From NCBI RefSeq assembly GCF_002777745.1, contig NZ_MEIO01000048.1, forward strand, positions 62,001 through 126,000: a stretch of DNA of 64,000 bases, written 5' to 3'. Position numbers and translations under genes: made by a program. The notes below the pieces were generated by a model. It was not told the origin of the DNA. It made no database searches and saw only the letters and a list, made by a program, of their open reading frames with translations. Shown in pieces: positions 26,171 through 35,973 of the stretch. The stretch's first letter is position 1. Each line of letters opens with the position of its first letter. This DNA is from Snodgrassella alvi (GTDB taxonomy: Bacteria > Pseudomonadota > Gammaproteobacteria > Burkholderiales > Neisseriaceae).

Positions 26171-27496
26171 TTATTTAATACCTAGTGATTTTTCATATGC
26201 TCGCGCTTTTTCATCATCAAAATCGTGTTCCCAGCGCGAAATAACCAGCGAAGCCAGCGCATTACCAATTACATTCACTACAGTGCGTCCCATATCCAGA
26301 ATACGGTCGATGCCCAGAATAAAGCCCAGCCCTTCTAACGGAATGGAAGTAGTAGCTAATGTAGCAGACAATACTAAAAATGATACCCCCGGCACACCGG
26401 CAATCCCTTTGGAAGCCACCATCAAAGTAATCACAATCATCACTTGGTCAGTAACAGACAGGGAAATGCCATATAGCTGTGCCAGAAAAATAACAGCAAT
26501 ACTCTGATACAAAGTGGAACCATCCAGATTGAATGAATAACCGGTTGGTATCACAAAGCTAGTAATGGATTTCGGCGCGCCATATGCTTCCATTTTCTCA
26601 ATCATTTTTGGCAGCGCGGTTTCAGAGCTGGAAGTTGAGAAAGCAACAATCAGCTCATCTTTTAAAATTTTGATAATGGTAAAAATATTAAAACGGCAGA
26701 AATAGGCTACGCCTCCCAGTATCACCAGTGTGAACACAAACATCGCCAGATAAACAATAACAATTAGTTTCATCAGCGGAATAAGTGAACTAAAACCGAA
26801 TTTACTGATGGTAACGGTCATCAGACCAAATACACCAATCGGCGCATAGCGCATAATCATGTTGGTGATTTTAAACATCACATCTGAAATGACTTTCAGA
26901 AAATCGGAGAAGAACAGACGCTGGTTGTCAGGCAACTTGGTTAAACCCAGACCAAAGAATACACAGAAAAAGATTACTGGCAGGATTTCGCCTGAGCTGA
27001 GAGAATCAAAGATATTATGTGGAATCATATCCAGAATCATTACAACCAAACCATGCGGTTTCTCGGCTAGAGCCTCACTTTTCTGTACATACTGGGTAAC
27101 ATTGCTGTGTTGCAGGTTGGAAATATCAATACCGCTGCCCGGGTGAAACAGATTACCAAAGAGCAAACCTACACCAATGGCAACGGTGGTAATGATTTCA
27201 AAATACAGAATGGTTTTACCACCCAGTCTGCCCAGGCTTTTGGAATTACCCAACCCAGCAATCCCCAGAGTCAGGGTGCTGAGGATAATAGGCAGCACAA
27301 TCATTTTAATCAGGCGGATAAAGATATCGCCCATTGGCTGTAATACATTGATTACCCAGGATTGATAGGTTTTGTAGTACGGGTGTGAGGGATCTGCAAA
27401 AGTATGCAGATACAATCCTACTGCAACCCCCATAATCAGGGCAAAGAGAATTTGCCAGGCCAAATTACGGCTATATCGTTTGATAATCGATAACAT
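26171..27496 (-). CDS. gltP: Dicarboxylate/amino acid:cation symporter
   Basis: A 441-residue secondary carrier of the DAACS (GltP/GltPh/DctA) family, which imports glutamate, aspartate or C4-dicarboxylates with protons or sodium. Eight spans plus two hairpin loops are expected; the substrate-site signatures are present: AFSTSSSETALPKM (HP1), GYSFNLDGSTLYQ (TM7), SKGIAGVPGVSFL (HP2) and a TM8 with IDRILDMGRTVVNVIGN, where Asp and Asn line the site. The Arg in DRILDMGRT favours glutamate or aspartate rather than dicarboxylates. It lies between fdhE and fdhD but has its own terminator. Confidence 0.9.
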   Translation of the reverse strand: MLSIIKRYSRNLAWQILFALIMGVAVGLYLHTFADPSHPYYKTYQSWVINVLQPMGDIFIRLIKMIVLPIILSTLTLGIAGLGNSKSLGRLGGKTILYFEIITTVAIGVGLLFGNLFHPGSGIDISNLQHSNVTQYVQKSEALAEKPHGLVVMILDMIPHNIFDSLSSGEILPVIFFCVFFGLGLTKLPDNQRLFFSDFLKVISDVMFKITNMIMRYAPIGVFGLMTVTISKFGFSSLIPLMKLIVIVYLAMFVFTLVILGGVAYFCRFNIFTIIKILKDELIVAFSTSSSETALPKMIEKMEAYGAPKSITSFVIPTGYSFNLDGSTLYQSIAVIFLAQLYGISLSVTDQVMIVITLMVASKGIAGVPGVSFLVLSATLATTSIPLEGLGFILGIDRILDMGRTVVNVIGNALASLVISRWEHDFDDEKARAYEKSLGIK

Positions 27497-27596
27497 AGTC
27501 GTCCTTACTGTAATTGGTAATATAATTCTTATTCACTCTAACAAGCAAAACAAAACAATTAGAGTATACCCTATTATTTTTTGTTTTAAATATGCG

Positions 27597-28397
27597 TTAA
27601 GGATGAAAAAATTGAGGATGGGTATAAATTACTTGGCGGTTATGGCGCGCAAAACCCACCAGCGTGATATTAGCCTTGTGAGCTAAATCAATGGCATAGG
27701 TGGTAGGCGCAGATATGGCCACGATACACCCGATGCCGGTTATTGCTGATTTCATTACCATTTCAAAACTAGCGCGACTGGACAATACCACAAAACCCTG
27801 CTTCCAATCCACTTTTGCATGCAGTCCCCACCCAATAAGCTTGTCTAAAGCATTGTGCCGACCAATATCTTCACGCACGGTTACAATCCTGCCAGACGTA
27901 TCAGCCCACGCTACGCCGTGAACTGAACCGGTTTGGGCGCGCAACTGCTGATGATGGTTAAAATCAGTCAAAGCACGCCCGATTATGCTAAAGTCGATAT
28001 GCTTTGTGCGTAATACCGGCTTCAACTCTGGTTGTACCGTTGCAAGACTGTCGATACCACACAGACCGCAGCCGGTGCGCCCGCTCATCTGGCGGCGGCG
28101 GCTTTTCAGGCGGTTAAAAGCAGCACTGGCCAGCTCAATTTCAGCTACGATGCCATGCTGATATTCGCTGATTTCAATGGCGTAAATCTGCTCTGCATCT
28201 TCAATAATACCTTCACTTAAGCTAAAACCCAGTGCCAGTTCGGCAACATCAACAGGTGTGGCCATAAGCACTACATGGGATATACCGTTATAAACGAGAG
28301 CTACTGGGATTTCGGCACTGACATTGTCACTGGTACTGTTGCACTGTCCGGCCTGTGCCACCCAGACAGTATGGCTTTGTACGGGTATATGATTCAT
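27597..28397 (-). CDS. fdhD: Formate dehydrogenase sulfurtransferase FdhD
   Basis: A 266-residue protein that carries sulfur from cysteine desulfurase IscS to the molybdenum cofactor before its insertion into formate dehydrogenase. The CxxC loop is GRTGCGLCG, as in the active E. coli protein. The start at 28397 is chosen over an upstream frame because homologues start close to it and the upstream 35 residues read like non-coding sequence. Same strand as fdnIHG, 138 bases downstream of fdnI. Confidence 0.93.
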   Translation of the reverse strand: MNHIPVQSHTVWVAQAGQCNSTSDNVSAEIPVALVYNGISHVVLMATPVDVAELALGFSLSEGIIEDAEQIYAIEISEYQHGIVAEIELASAAFNRLKSRRRQMSGRTGCGLCGIDSLATVQPELKPVLRTKHIDFSIIGRALTDFNHHQQLRAQTGSVHGVAWADTSGRIVTVREDIGRHNALDKLIGWGLHAKVDWKQGFVVLSSRASFEMVMKSAITGIGCIVAISAPTTYAIDLAHKANITLVGFARHNRQVIYTHPQFFHP

Positions 28398-28479
28398 GGG
28401 ATTTCTTTGTCTGCACGCAGGCAGTAACAGGATAAAACCATCCTGAGCAAAGTCAGAACAGAAAAGGAGATAAAGTTTT

Positions 28480-28511
28480 ACTGTCTGTATGGCAATAGCC
28501 ATACAGACAGT
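28480..28511. repeat. Perfect 14-bp inverted repeat between fdnI and fdhD
   Basis: ACTGTCTGTATGGC (28480-28493) and its exact complement (28498-28511) enclose only AATA. It follows fdnI by 24 bases on the minus strand. It has no T run on its 3' side, so it may be an mRNA-stabilising hairpin or a weak terminator rather than a classic rho-independent one. Confidence 0.65.
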
Positions 28512-28534
28512 GCTGCCAGATGCTTCCGGCCGGA

Positions 28535-29194
28535 TTAATCGCTGCTCTGCGAATCAGAACTTTGCTGTGCTCTGGCTTCTTTTTTAGCCATCATTTCCCG
28601 ATACCAGCGCGGATGATGTTTTTTCGCCCATTCCTGAGTAACCACTCCTTCTACCATGGCAGGAATAGTGCCTTTAATCCACAATGCGGCATAAACATGG
28701 ACGATGATGCCAACAATCAGCAGGATTGCCGAAGCAGAATGCACTAGTAAAGCTATACGCACTACCCAGATGGGGAAATAACCGGAGAAAAACTGCCTCC
28801 ATGCTACCAGTCCACTGATTAATAACAACGCCATGCTGATAGTCATCAGCCAGAACATGCACTTTTGTCCTGCATTGTATTTTCCGGTATCGCCAATTTC
28901 CTTACCCAGCAGTATATGCTTGATGCCTAATAACCATTTGATGTCGTCACGTTCAAAAAAGTTATATTTAACGTAGCGGAAAAACTGGATAAAAAAGCCC
29001 AGAAACATCACCACTCCGATGAACGGATGCAGTATACGCGCCAGTTGCGGGGAACCGAATACTTCGGTCAGCCAGAAGAACGACGGATAGAAAAAACCCA
29101 GTCCGGAAACTGCCAGCAGTACGAAACAGCCAGCTACAACCCAATGATTAAAACGCTCAGATTTTTTATAGCGTTGAAGTAATAATTTTTTCAT
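28535..29194 (-). CDS. fdnI: Formate dehydrogenase cytochrome b556 (gamma) subunit
   Basis: A 219-residue membrane protein with four transmembrane helices. It holds two b-type haems and passes electrons from the Fe-S subunit to quinone. Family motifs near the start are RYKKSERFNHWVVAGCF (haem-ligand His) and LHPFIGVVMFLGF in the second helix; two more His residues lie in the last helices (LLVHSASAILLIVG, IIVHVYAALWIKGT). Its start overlaps the stop of fdnH by one base. The C-terminus ends in a polar tail typical of bacterial versions. Confidence 0.93.
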   Translation of the reverse strand: MKKLLLQRYKKSERFNHWVVAGCFVLLAVSGLGFFYPSFFWLTEVFGSPQLARILHPFIGVVMFLGFFIQFFRYVKYNFFERDDIKWLLGIKHILLGKEIGDTGKYNAGQKCMFWLMTISMALLLISGLVAWRQFFSGYFPIWVVRIALLVHSASAILLIVGIIVHVYAALWIKGTIPAMVEGVVTQEWAKKHHPRWYREMMAKKEARAQQSSDSQSSD

Positions 29195-30108
29195 TATGCG
29201 TCCCCCTTGTCTTTGAGGATTTCACCGTCACGATTAAGAACCTGTTCTTCATCGTCATCCGGGCGATTCGGGCCAATGGTGATATAGTGCAGCCAGCCTG
29301 CAAAAGCGGCGGCAGCAATACCAAAAGCTGCTATTGGTTTGAGCATACTTTTCCACAACTTGACGGTAGTACTGATATGCGGATTATCTGGCAGACCGTG
29401 GTACAAGCTGGGTTTGTCGGCATGATGCAATACATACATTACATGCGTTCCTCCTACGCCCTGCGGGTCGTAGAGCCCAGCATGTTCGAATCCGCGCTGT
29501 TTCAAATCCTTGATGCGTTCACCAGCCAGAGATTTCATGTCTTCCTTGCTGCCAAAATGAATGGCGCCGGTAGGACAGGTTTTCACACAGGCAGGTTCCT
29601 GACCAACAGCTACGCGGTCGGAACATAAGGTACATTTATAGGCGCGGTTGTCTTTTTTCGAGATACGCGGAATGTTGAAAGGGCAACCTGAAATACAGTA
29701 GCCGCAGCCAATGCAGTTTTCCTGATGAAAATCGACAATACCGTTTTCGTACTGCACGATTGCCCCCGGAGACGGACAGGCTTTCAGGCAGCCGGGATCG
29801 GCACAATGCATACAGCCATCCTTACGAATCAGCCACTCCAGTTTGCCGTATTCTTCAGTTTCAGAAAAACGCATTACTGTCCAGCTATCAGCACTCAGGT
29901 CAATCGGGTTGTCGTATACGCCATGATTGGTACCGATTTCGTCACGAATATCGTTCCATTCTGAACACGCTGCCTGACAGGCCTTGCAGCCTATGCAGGT
30001 AGAGACATCAATGAGTTTGGCAATTTCAATCGGCTTGCGTGCCTGTGGCAATGGCGTAAGCTGATTGGTCGCAGAACGACGTTTAATATCTAAAGATTGT
30101 AAAGCCAT
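29194..30108 (-). CDS. fdnH: Formate dehydrogenase iron-sulfur (beta) subunit
   Basis: A 304-residue ferredoxin-type electron-transfer subunit. Four cysteine clusters are visible: [55 protein letters not shown] and [24 protein letters not shown], giving four [4Fe-4S] sites. A single transmembrane helix near residues 255-275 ([17 protein letters not shown]) anchors it to the periplasmic side next to FdnI. It is encoded between fdnG and fdnI with 12-base and 1-base junctions. Confidence 0.95.
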   Translation of the reverse strand: MALQSLDIKRRSATNQLTPLPQARKPIEIAKLIDVSTCIGCKACQAACSEWNDIRDEIGTNHGVYDNPIDLSADSWTVMRFSETEEYGKLEWLIRKDGCMHCADPGCLKACPSPGAIVQYENGIVDFHQENCIGCGYCISGCPFNIPRISKKDNRAYKCTLCSDRVAVGQEPACVKTCPTGAIHFGSKEDMKSLAGERIKDLKQRGFEHAGLYDPQGVGGTHVMYVLHHADKPSLYHGLPDNPHISTTVKLWKSMLKPIAAFGIAAAAFAGWLHYITIGPNRPDDDEEQVLNRDGEILKDKGDA

Positions 30109-30120
30109 GACTTATTCCCC

Positions 30121-33100
30121 TCACGCTTTTTCGATATTGCACAAAAAGGTTTTGTATTCTGGTGTCTGCGTATTGCAATCACCAACAAATGGTGTAAGCG
30201 TATTGATGAGGAATTGTTTTTTCTCACCAACATTTACCCAGCCACCATGCAGGGGAATACCTATTTGATGTACTGTCTGCCCATCAATTTTCAGAGGACG
30301 TAGGCGTTTGGTTACTACAGCTTTGGCCTCTACCGAGCCGCGCTTTGTACTGATTTTAACGGTATCACCTTTGGCAATATTTTTTTGTGCAGCCAGTTCC
30401 TCACTGATTTCGACAAACTGTTCCGGCTGAGCAATCATTAGTAATTTCACTGATTTAGTCCAGAACTGGAAATGTTCGGTCAGGCGATAAGTAGTGCCAA
30501 CAAAAGGAAAATCATCTTTATGACCAATGCGCTCTTTAACGCTGTCAAACAGACGTACCGCTGGTGTATTCAGTACTTTCGGATAAAGCAGATTTTTACC
30601 AATTGGCGATTCAGTGGGTTCATAGAATGTCGGAAATGGGCCATCTACCAGTTTCTTGGTACAGAACAGGCGGCCAACACCCTCTTCATTCATGATAAAT
30701 GGGTTCATATTGGTATCAGGTGCCTGATCGGCTTTGTAATCAGCCACATCAGCACCCACCCACTTGCGGCCATCCCAGTGAATCAATACTCGCTCGGGAT
30801 CCCAGGCTTTACCGGATGGATCGCAGGAAGCTCGGTTATACAGGATGCGACGATTTGCTGGCCATGACCACGCCCAGGCTGGTGTATTACCCAGTCCGGC
30901 ATTACTGTTATCACGCCGTGCCATCTGATTACCGTTTTTGGTCCATGAACCGGCAAAAATCCAGCAGGCACATGCAGTAGTACCATCATCGCGTAGCTGA
31001 GAAAAGCTATCCAACTGCCCACCTTTAGGTACGATAATATTGCCTTTTTGGTCTTTGATATCTGCTAAAGCCCAGCCATTGGATTCCTGTGCCATTTCCT
31101 CCGGCGTAGGCGAATGTGCTACTTTATACGGCCAGCTCAGGTTAATAATCGGTTCGGGTACTTTACCGCCTTCTTTTTCATACAGTGCTTTGATGCGTAA
31201 ATGCAGCTCTGCCAGAATTTCAAGGTCGGCTTTAGCCTCTTCTGGCGCTTCGGCACCGGCATAATGCCATTGCAACCAGCGTGAAGAATTGACAATAGAT
31301 CCGTTTTCTTCCGCAAAACAAGGTACTGGCAGGCGAAATACGGTGGTCTGGATAGTAGATGGATCTACATTATGCGCATCACCATGATTTTCCCAGAAAG
31401 TAGCAGTTTCTGTGTTCAGCGGATCCATCACTACCATCCACTTGAGGCGTGAAAAAGCTTCAACAATGCGATTTGAATCCGGGAAAGAACCCATGGCGTT
31501 AAAGCCTTGTACCAGCAGGCCGTGCATCTGCCCCTGATACATCATTTCTGTCATTTGCAGCACATCATACATCTTGTCCCATTTTGGCAGCCAGTCGTAG
31601 CCCCAGTCATTTTCTTTGGTGGCATTGTCACCGAAGAACCATTTAAGCAGGCTAACCATAAATTTGGGAGTATTGCTCCAGTAATTGAGCTGCCCCGGAC
31701 GCAGAGCTGCCGGCGTTTGTACTCTTAGATAGTCGGAAAAAGTAGGATTTTTCTTTTCGTTGGGCAAACTCAGATAGCCCGGCAGGTTGGTAGAAAGCAA
31801 ACCCAGATCAGACAGTCCCTGAATATTAGAGTGACCACGCAGGGCATTAACGCCACCGCCAGCCATGCCGATATTGCCAAGAATCAACTGAATCATCGCC
31901 ATAGTACGGATATTCTGCGAACCATAGGTATGTTGAGTCCAGCCTAATGCATACAGAATTGTACCAGCCTTGTTTTTTGCCGAAGTGGCTCCCAAAGCTT
32001 CGCAGACCAACAGAAAATCTTTGATTGGCGTGCCGGTAATTTTATGCATCATTTCCGGCGTGTACTGGGCATAATGCCGCTTCATTACCTGCCATACACA
32101 GCGCGGATTTTTTAGAGTCGGATCTACTTTGGCATAGCCATTTTCGTCTAATTCATATGCCCAACTGGCATTATTATAGACAGCGCTGCCTTTGGCGCCT
32201 TTCGGTGCTGCCGCCGGTGCCTGTCTGCCGTCTTCAGCAGTGTAATCAGCGTGTCCCGAAAACAAACCTTCATGAAATCCATAGCCATCAGCCACAATAA
32301 AAGAGGCATTGGTATAATTCTTAACATAATCCCATTGCACTTTATTGTTTTTAATCAGCCAGTTAATTACCGCACCTAGAAAAGCAATATCGGTACCGGA
32401 ACGAATTGGCAGGTAGTGGTCGGCCACGGAAGCTGTACGATTAAAACGCGGGTCACACACAATCAGTTTGGTGCCCTTCTGTTTTTTGGCTTCAATGACC
32501 CACTTAAAACCAACGGGATGCGCTTCAGCAGCATTGCCGCCCATCACCAGAATAAAATCTGCATTCTGGATATCTGTCCATGTATTGGTCATGGCACCAC
32601 GGCCGAATGTAGCTGCTAACGCAGATACAGTCGGGCCATGACAAACCCTTGCCTGCGAATCAGTACCAACCAGCCCGAGCGAACGCATAAATTTCTGCGT
32701 CAAAATGCCAGTTTCATTGGAGCTGGCAGAGGCACACAGCATTCCCAGACTTTCCAGCCGGTTTACGGTAACGCCATCAGCGTTTTTTTCAATCAGATTG
32801 GCATCCCGTTCATCTTTAATCAGGCGCGCAATGCGATCCAGTGCCTCATCCCAGTTGATGTCTTTCCACTCATTGCTGCCCGCTTCGCGTACCTGCGGGT
32901 GCAGCACGCGATTTGGGCTGTTCACAAAGTCAATCAGTGATGCGCCCTTAGGACACAGACTGCCGCGACTGACAGGATGATCTGGGTCTCCTTCGATATG
33001 AAAGATTTTCTTTTTGGCGTTTTTGGCGCCGTCACCCAGGCTATATAACAACGTACCACAGCCAACTGAACAATACGTGCAATTATTGCGTGTTTCTGTT

Positions 33101-33228
33101 GCCCGTAATAATTTGTACTGGCGGACTTCAGCAAAGGCAGTGGCTGGCGCCATGCCCATAACAGCCAATCCTGTAGCGCCGGCACCTGCTGCGGTAACCT
33201 TAAAAAACTGGCGTCTTGTCAGGTTCAT
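30121..33228 (-). CDS. fdnG: Formate dehydrogenase-N/O alpha subunit, cysteine form
   Basis: A 1035-residue bis-MGD molybdoenzyme that oxidises formate in the periplasm and feeds electrons to FdnHI. The N-terminus is a twin-arginine signal (LTRRQFFKVTAAGAGATGLA). Cys50, Cys53, Cys57 and Cys92 (NNCTYCSVGCG, LCPKGA) bind the [4Fe-4S] cluster. The catalytic position is Cys196 in ARVCHGPTV, where the E. coli enzyme has selenocysteine at the same number, so no SECIS element or SelB system is required. FGRGAMTNTW and MGGNAAEAHPVGF follow as in the family. It heads the fdnGHI operon. FdhD, FdhE, ModABC and the Moco genes elsewhere in the window support it. Confidence 0.96.
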   Translation of the reverse strand: MNLTRRQFFKVTAAGAGATGLAVMGMAPATAFAEVRQYKLLRATETRNNCTYCSVGCGTLLYSLGDGAKNAKKKIFHIEGDPDHPVSRGSLCPKGASLIDFVNSPNRVLHPQVREAGSNEWKDINWDEALDRIARLIKDERDANLIEKNADGVTVNRLESLGMLCASASSNETGILTQKFMRSLGLVGTDSQARVCHGPTVSALAATFGRGAMTNTWTDIQNADFILVMGGNAAEAHPVGFKWVIEAKKQKGTKLIVCDPRFNRTASVADHYLPIRSGTDIAFLGAVINWLIKNNKVQWDYVKNYTNASFIVADGYGFHEGLFSGHADYTAEDGRQAPAAAPKGAKGSAVYNNASWAYELDENGYAKVDPTLKNPRCVWQVMKRHYAQYTPEMMHKITGTPIKDFLLVCEALGATSAKNKAGTILYALGWTQHTYGSQNIRTMAMIQLILGNIGMAGGGVNALRGHSNIQGLSDLGLLSTNLPGYLSLPNEKKNPTFSDYLRVQTPAALRPGQLNYWSNTPKFMVSLLKWFFGDNATKENDWGYDWLPKWDKMYDVLQMTEMMYQGQMHGLLVQGFNAMGSFPDSNRIVEAFSRLKWMVVMDPLNTETATFWENHGDAHNVDPSTIQTTVFRLPVPCFAEENGSIVNSSRWLQWHYAGAEAPEEAKADLEILAELHLRIKALYEKEGGKVPEPIINLSWPYKVAHSPTPEEMAQESNGWALADIKDQKGNIIVPKGGQLDSFSQLRDDGTTACACWIFAGSWTKNGNQMARRDNSNAGLGNTPAWAWSWPANRRILYNRASCDPSGKAWDPERVLIHWDGRKWVGADVADYKADQAPDTNMNPFIMNEEGVGRLFCTKKLVDGPFPTFYEPTESPIGKNLLYPKVLNTPAVRLFDSVKERIGHKDDFPFVGTTYRLTEHFQFWTKSVKLLMIAQPEQFVEISEELAAQKNIAKGDTVKISTKRGSVEAKAVVTKRLRPLKIDGQTVHQIGIPLHGGWVNVGEKKQFLINTLTPFVGDCNTQTPEYKTFLCNIEKA

Positions 33229-33602
33229 GTGTGATGGTTTCCTAATGAAATTATTTTTATTTATTGTAGAGAATCAAATCTCGTACAGCTTACCAAGTAT
33301 GCTAGAAAGTTTATTAATACTAACATTTAACTCCATTATAATACTTTATTTAAACTATTATATAAATTTATCTGCATTTTTTAATATTAATAAATAATTA
33401 CACTTTTTTTTGAAAACCCTTTATTTACCTTGCTTATAGATTGTTTTTATTTAAATAATATGGTTATAGCGTTGGCAAAAAAATTAAATTGGTTACTTAG
33501 TAAATTATTTCATCTGCAAATTAATGCCCAGTATATAGTATGATTTATAATTATTTTTACTTAATATTACATAAAAGCTTTAAATGCAATATGACTGCTA
33601 TT
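33229..33602. other. AT-rich divergent region between fdnG and modA
   Basis: Very AT-rich and without a gene. It must contain the fdnG promoter on the minus strand; no FNR or NarL site was recognised by eye. The modA-proximal end has the ModE-like operator listed separately. Confidence 0.4.
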
Positions 33603-33626
33603 CGTTATATAGTAAGATATATTTCG
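33603..33626 (+). promoter_or_regulatory. modE box: Probable ModE operator of modABC
   Basis: CGTTATATA (33603-33611), a 6-base spacer, then TATATTTCG (33618-33626). The known ModE site is two half-sites of the form CGNTATATA and TATATAACG separated by 6-7 bases; this one matches in spacing and in 7 of 9 positions of the second arm. It ends 15 bases before a TATAAT (33641-33646) and 50 bases before modA, so bound ModE would cover the -35 region and repress, as in other bacteria. modE itself is the last gene of this cluster. Confidence 0.65.
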
Positions 33627-33675
33627 GAACAATTTTCCCTTATAATCAGCATAATTCGACCCAACTGGGAGAACA

Positions 33676-34467
33676 ATGCATTTTAACCAAGGACAAAATA
33701 TGCGTCATAATTATGTTCGTCTGAAAGTCATCATGACCACAATCAGCCTGTTCGTGGTTAGCAATTTTTCTTTTGCCGCCAGCATCACTGTCTCCGCTGC
33801 CGCCAGTCTCACCAATGCATTCAATGACATTGCCAAGGCATATCAGCAGCAATATCCGCAAGATAAAGTTCTGCTCAATTTTGGTGCGTCCGGTTCTCTG
33901 CTACGGCAGATGCAAAATGGTGCTCCGGTAGACGTATTCGCCTCGGCAGACCAGCAGACTATGGATCAGGCACAGGTCAAAAATCTGGTGCACGCACAAG
34001 ACAGAGTTAATTTTGTGAATAATACTCTGGTACTAATTACACCGAAAAAAAGTGATTTAACTATACGCGGCCTGCCAGACCTGCAACATAGTGGTATTAA
34101 ACATATTGCACTGGGCAATCCCGCTTACACACCAGCCGGCCGCTACGCGCAAGCAGCAATGGAACAAGCTCAGGTATGGAGTAAGGTTCAGCCTAAAATC
34201 GTTAACGTAAACAACGTGCGACAGGCATTGGATTATGTAGCCAACCAATCTGCCGAAGCCGGTTTTGTCTTTGGTACGGATGCAGCCATTATGCCGGATA
34301 AGGTCAGCGTGGCCGCTACTATCCCTACCAGCAAACCAATCAGTTATCCTATCGCCAGAACTGTAGCTAGCAAGGAACCAACTGCGGCTAACCGTTTCAT
34401 CCACTTTATTCAGTCAGCTAAAGGCCAGCAGATTCTTAAGCACTATGGTTTCCAGAGCGCACACTGA
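33676..34467 (+). CDS. modA: Molybdate-binding periplasmic protein ModA
   Basis: A 263-residue solute-binding protein for molybdate and tungstate. A signal peptide covers about residues 15-36 (VIMTTISLFVVSNFSFA). The mature protein begins with the ligand-binding strand ITVSAAASLTNAFNDIAK, and GASGSLLRQMQNGAPVDVFASAD and GNPAYTPAGRYA are classic ModA motifs. The start at 33676 has GGGAG upstream; ATG at 33700 is an alternative. First gene of modABC-modE. Confidence 0.94.
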   Translation: MHFNQGQNMRHNYVRLKVIMTTISLFVVSNFSFAASITVSAAASLTNAFNDIAKAYQQQYPQDKVLLNFGASGSLLRQMQNGAPVDVFASADQQTMDQAQVKNLVHAQDRVNFVNNTLVLITPKKSDLTIRGLPDLQHSGIKHIALGNPAYTPAGRYAQAAMEQAQVWSKVQPKIVNVNNVRQALDYVANQSAEAGFVFGTDAAIMPDKVSVAATIPTSKPISYPIARTVASKEPTAANRFIHFIQSAKGQQILKHYGFQSAH

Positions 34468-34529
34468 ATATTATTGCTGCCGGCAGTAATCACCTTAATT
34501 GCCTGAATTTTTCATTTCAAGGAGAAATA

Positions 34530-35210
34530 ATGACTGCGGCCTGGATTGCCCTTGCCCTGTCGCTTAAAATTGCCTTGTGGGCAACGGCCATCAATCTGGT
34601 TTTCGGTATAGGTGCTGGCTATGTACTCGCCCGTAAAGCTGTATGGGGACGGGAACTGATTGATACCATCCTCACCCTGCCAATGGTGATGCCACCAACG
34701 GTACTGGGCTATTATTTACTGGTATTGATTGGTAAAAATGGTTTTATTGGCCAGTGGTTACAGCATTATCTGGATATTAATCTGATTTTTACCTGGCAGG
34801 GTGCAGTAGTAGCAGCCACAGTAGTATCGTTTCCACTGATATTTAAACCGGCGCGTGCTGCATTTGAAAGTCTGGATCCACAGCTGGAACAGGCCGCCCG
34901 TGTTTTGGGTATCAGTAATGTCGGTGTTTTCCTGCGCATCACTCTGCCACTGGCCTGGCGCGGTATTCTGGCCGGTGTATTACTGGCATTCGCCCGCAGT
35001 ATGGGTGAATTCGGCGCTACACTGATGGTGGCTGGCAGCATTCCCGGGCAAACACAAACTCTGTCCATTGCTGTATACGAAGCAGTACAGGCCGGTGATG
35101 ACCATCTAGCCAATACACTAGTACTAATAATATCTGTGGTATGCATTCTGATATTACTGCTTACCAGCAAACTTTTATCCGGCAAAGTACCCATGCACAA
35201 TCTTAAATAA
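34530..35210 (+). CDS. modB: Molybdate ABC transporter permease ModB
   Basis: A 226-residue inner-membrane permease with five to six spans. The ABC permease coupling motif EQAARVLGISNVGVFLRITLPLAWRGI (read here in parts: EQAARVLGIS, then FLRITLPLAW) lies at about residues 118-145, and RSMGEFGATLMVAGSIPGQT near 162-180 is a ModB signature. The start has AAGGAG upstream, 62 bases after modA. Confidence 0.94.
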   Translation: MTAAWIALALSLKIALWATAINLVFGIGAGYVLARKAVWGRELIDTILTLPMVMPPTVLGYYLLVLIGKNGFIGQWLQHYLDINLIFTWQGAVVAATVVSFPLIFKPARAAFESLDPQLEQAARVLGISNVGVFLRITLPLAWRGILAGVLLAFARSMGEFGATLMVAGSIPGQTQTLSIAVYEAVQAGDDHLANTLVLIISVVCILILLLTSKLLSGKVPMHNLK

Positions 35211-35290
35211 CTAAATGCTTGATTCGGACAATAATACTCCTGCTTGTGTATTGCTTCGTTTCTGCCTATTTTTAATTCAACCAGTGGCTT

Positions 35291-35962
35291 ATGTTAGATT
35301 TCAATTTCCAGAAAATCCTCCGGCGTACTGATGGCAGCAAATTTACTCTGGATATCCGCCTGTCCAGTAAAGCACCACGTAATATAATTATGGGTGCCTC
35401 CGGTAGTGGAAAAAGCCTGATGTTAAAAGCCATTGCCGGCTTGCTGACCCCTGCGCAAGGCCATATTATTGTTAACGGGATTATCTTATTTCAGGCGCCA
35501 CACCTGAATCTTAATCCACAGCAACGTAAGCTTGCCTATGTTTTTCAGGACTATGCTCTCTTTCCGCATTTGAATGTACGCCAGAATATAGCCTGCGGTA
35601 TCCGACATGGTTTATTCAATCCGCGCAAACGCAGCCGATATCCGGAAGTGGAACACTGGTTGGCAGCCATGCAGCTTAGTACAGTGGCAGAACAGTATCC
35701 GGCACATCTGTCTGGTGGCCAGCGTCAGCGTGTGGCTCTGGCACGTGCGCTGATTGCACGGCCGAATGCCATTCTGCTGGATGAGCCATTTTCTGCACTG
35801 GATACCCAATTACGCGCGCAAATGCGTTCAGAACTGGCTAACTGGCAACAACAGTTAAATTTACCCATGCTACTGATTACTCACGATCCAGAAGATGCTG
35901 CTGCTTTTGACGCTCAAATCTGGCACATGGATAATGGACATTTATATTCAGCCTCCCAGTAG
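35291..35962 (+). CDS. modC: Molybdate ABC transporter ATPase ModC, short form
   Basis: A 223-residue ATPase that powers molybdate import. Walker A is GASGSGKS (about residues 36-43), the Q-loop is in VFQDYALFPHLNV, the ABC signature is LSGGQRQRVALARAL, Walker B is AILLDEPFSALD, and the switch His is in LLITHDPEDA. E. coli ModC has about 350 residues because of a C-terminal molybdate-binding TOBE domain; here the protein ends just after the nucleotide-binding domain. The gene is 80 bases from modB and 11 from modE. Confidence 0.9.
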   Translation: MLDFNFQKILRRTDGSKFTLDIRLSSKAPRNIIMGASGSGKSLMLKAIAGLLTPAQGHIIVNGIILFQAPHLNLNPQQRKLAYVFQDYALFPHLNVRQNIACGIRHGLFNPRKRSRYPEVEHWLAAMQLSTVAEQYPAHLSGGQRQRVALARALIARPNAILLDEPFSALDTQLRAQMRSELANWQQQLNLPMLLITHDPEDAAAFDAQIWHMDNGHLYSASQ

Positions 35963-35973
35963 TAACAGCCATT

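Noticed and set aside
30121-33228. Selenocysteine TGA in fdnG
   Set aside because: The catalytic position is an ordinary cysteine codon and the frame is open throughout.
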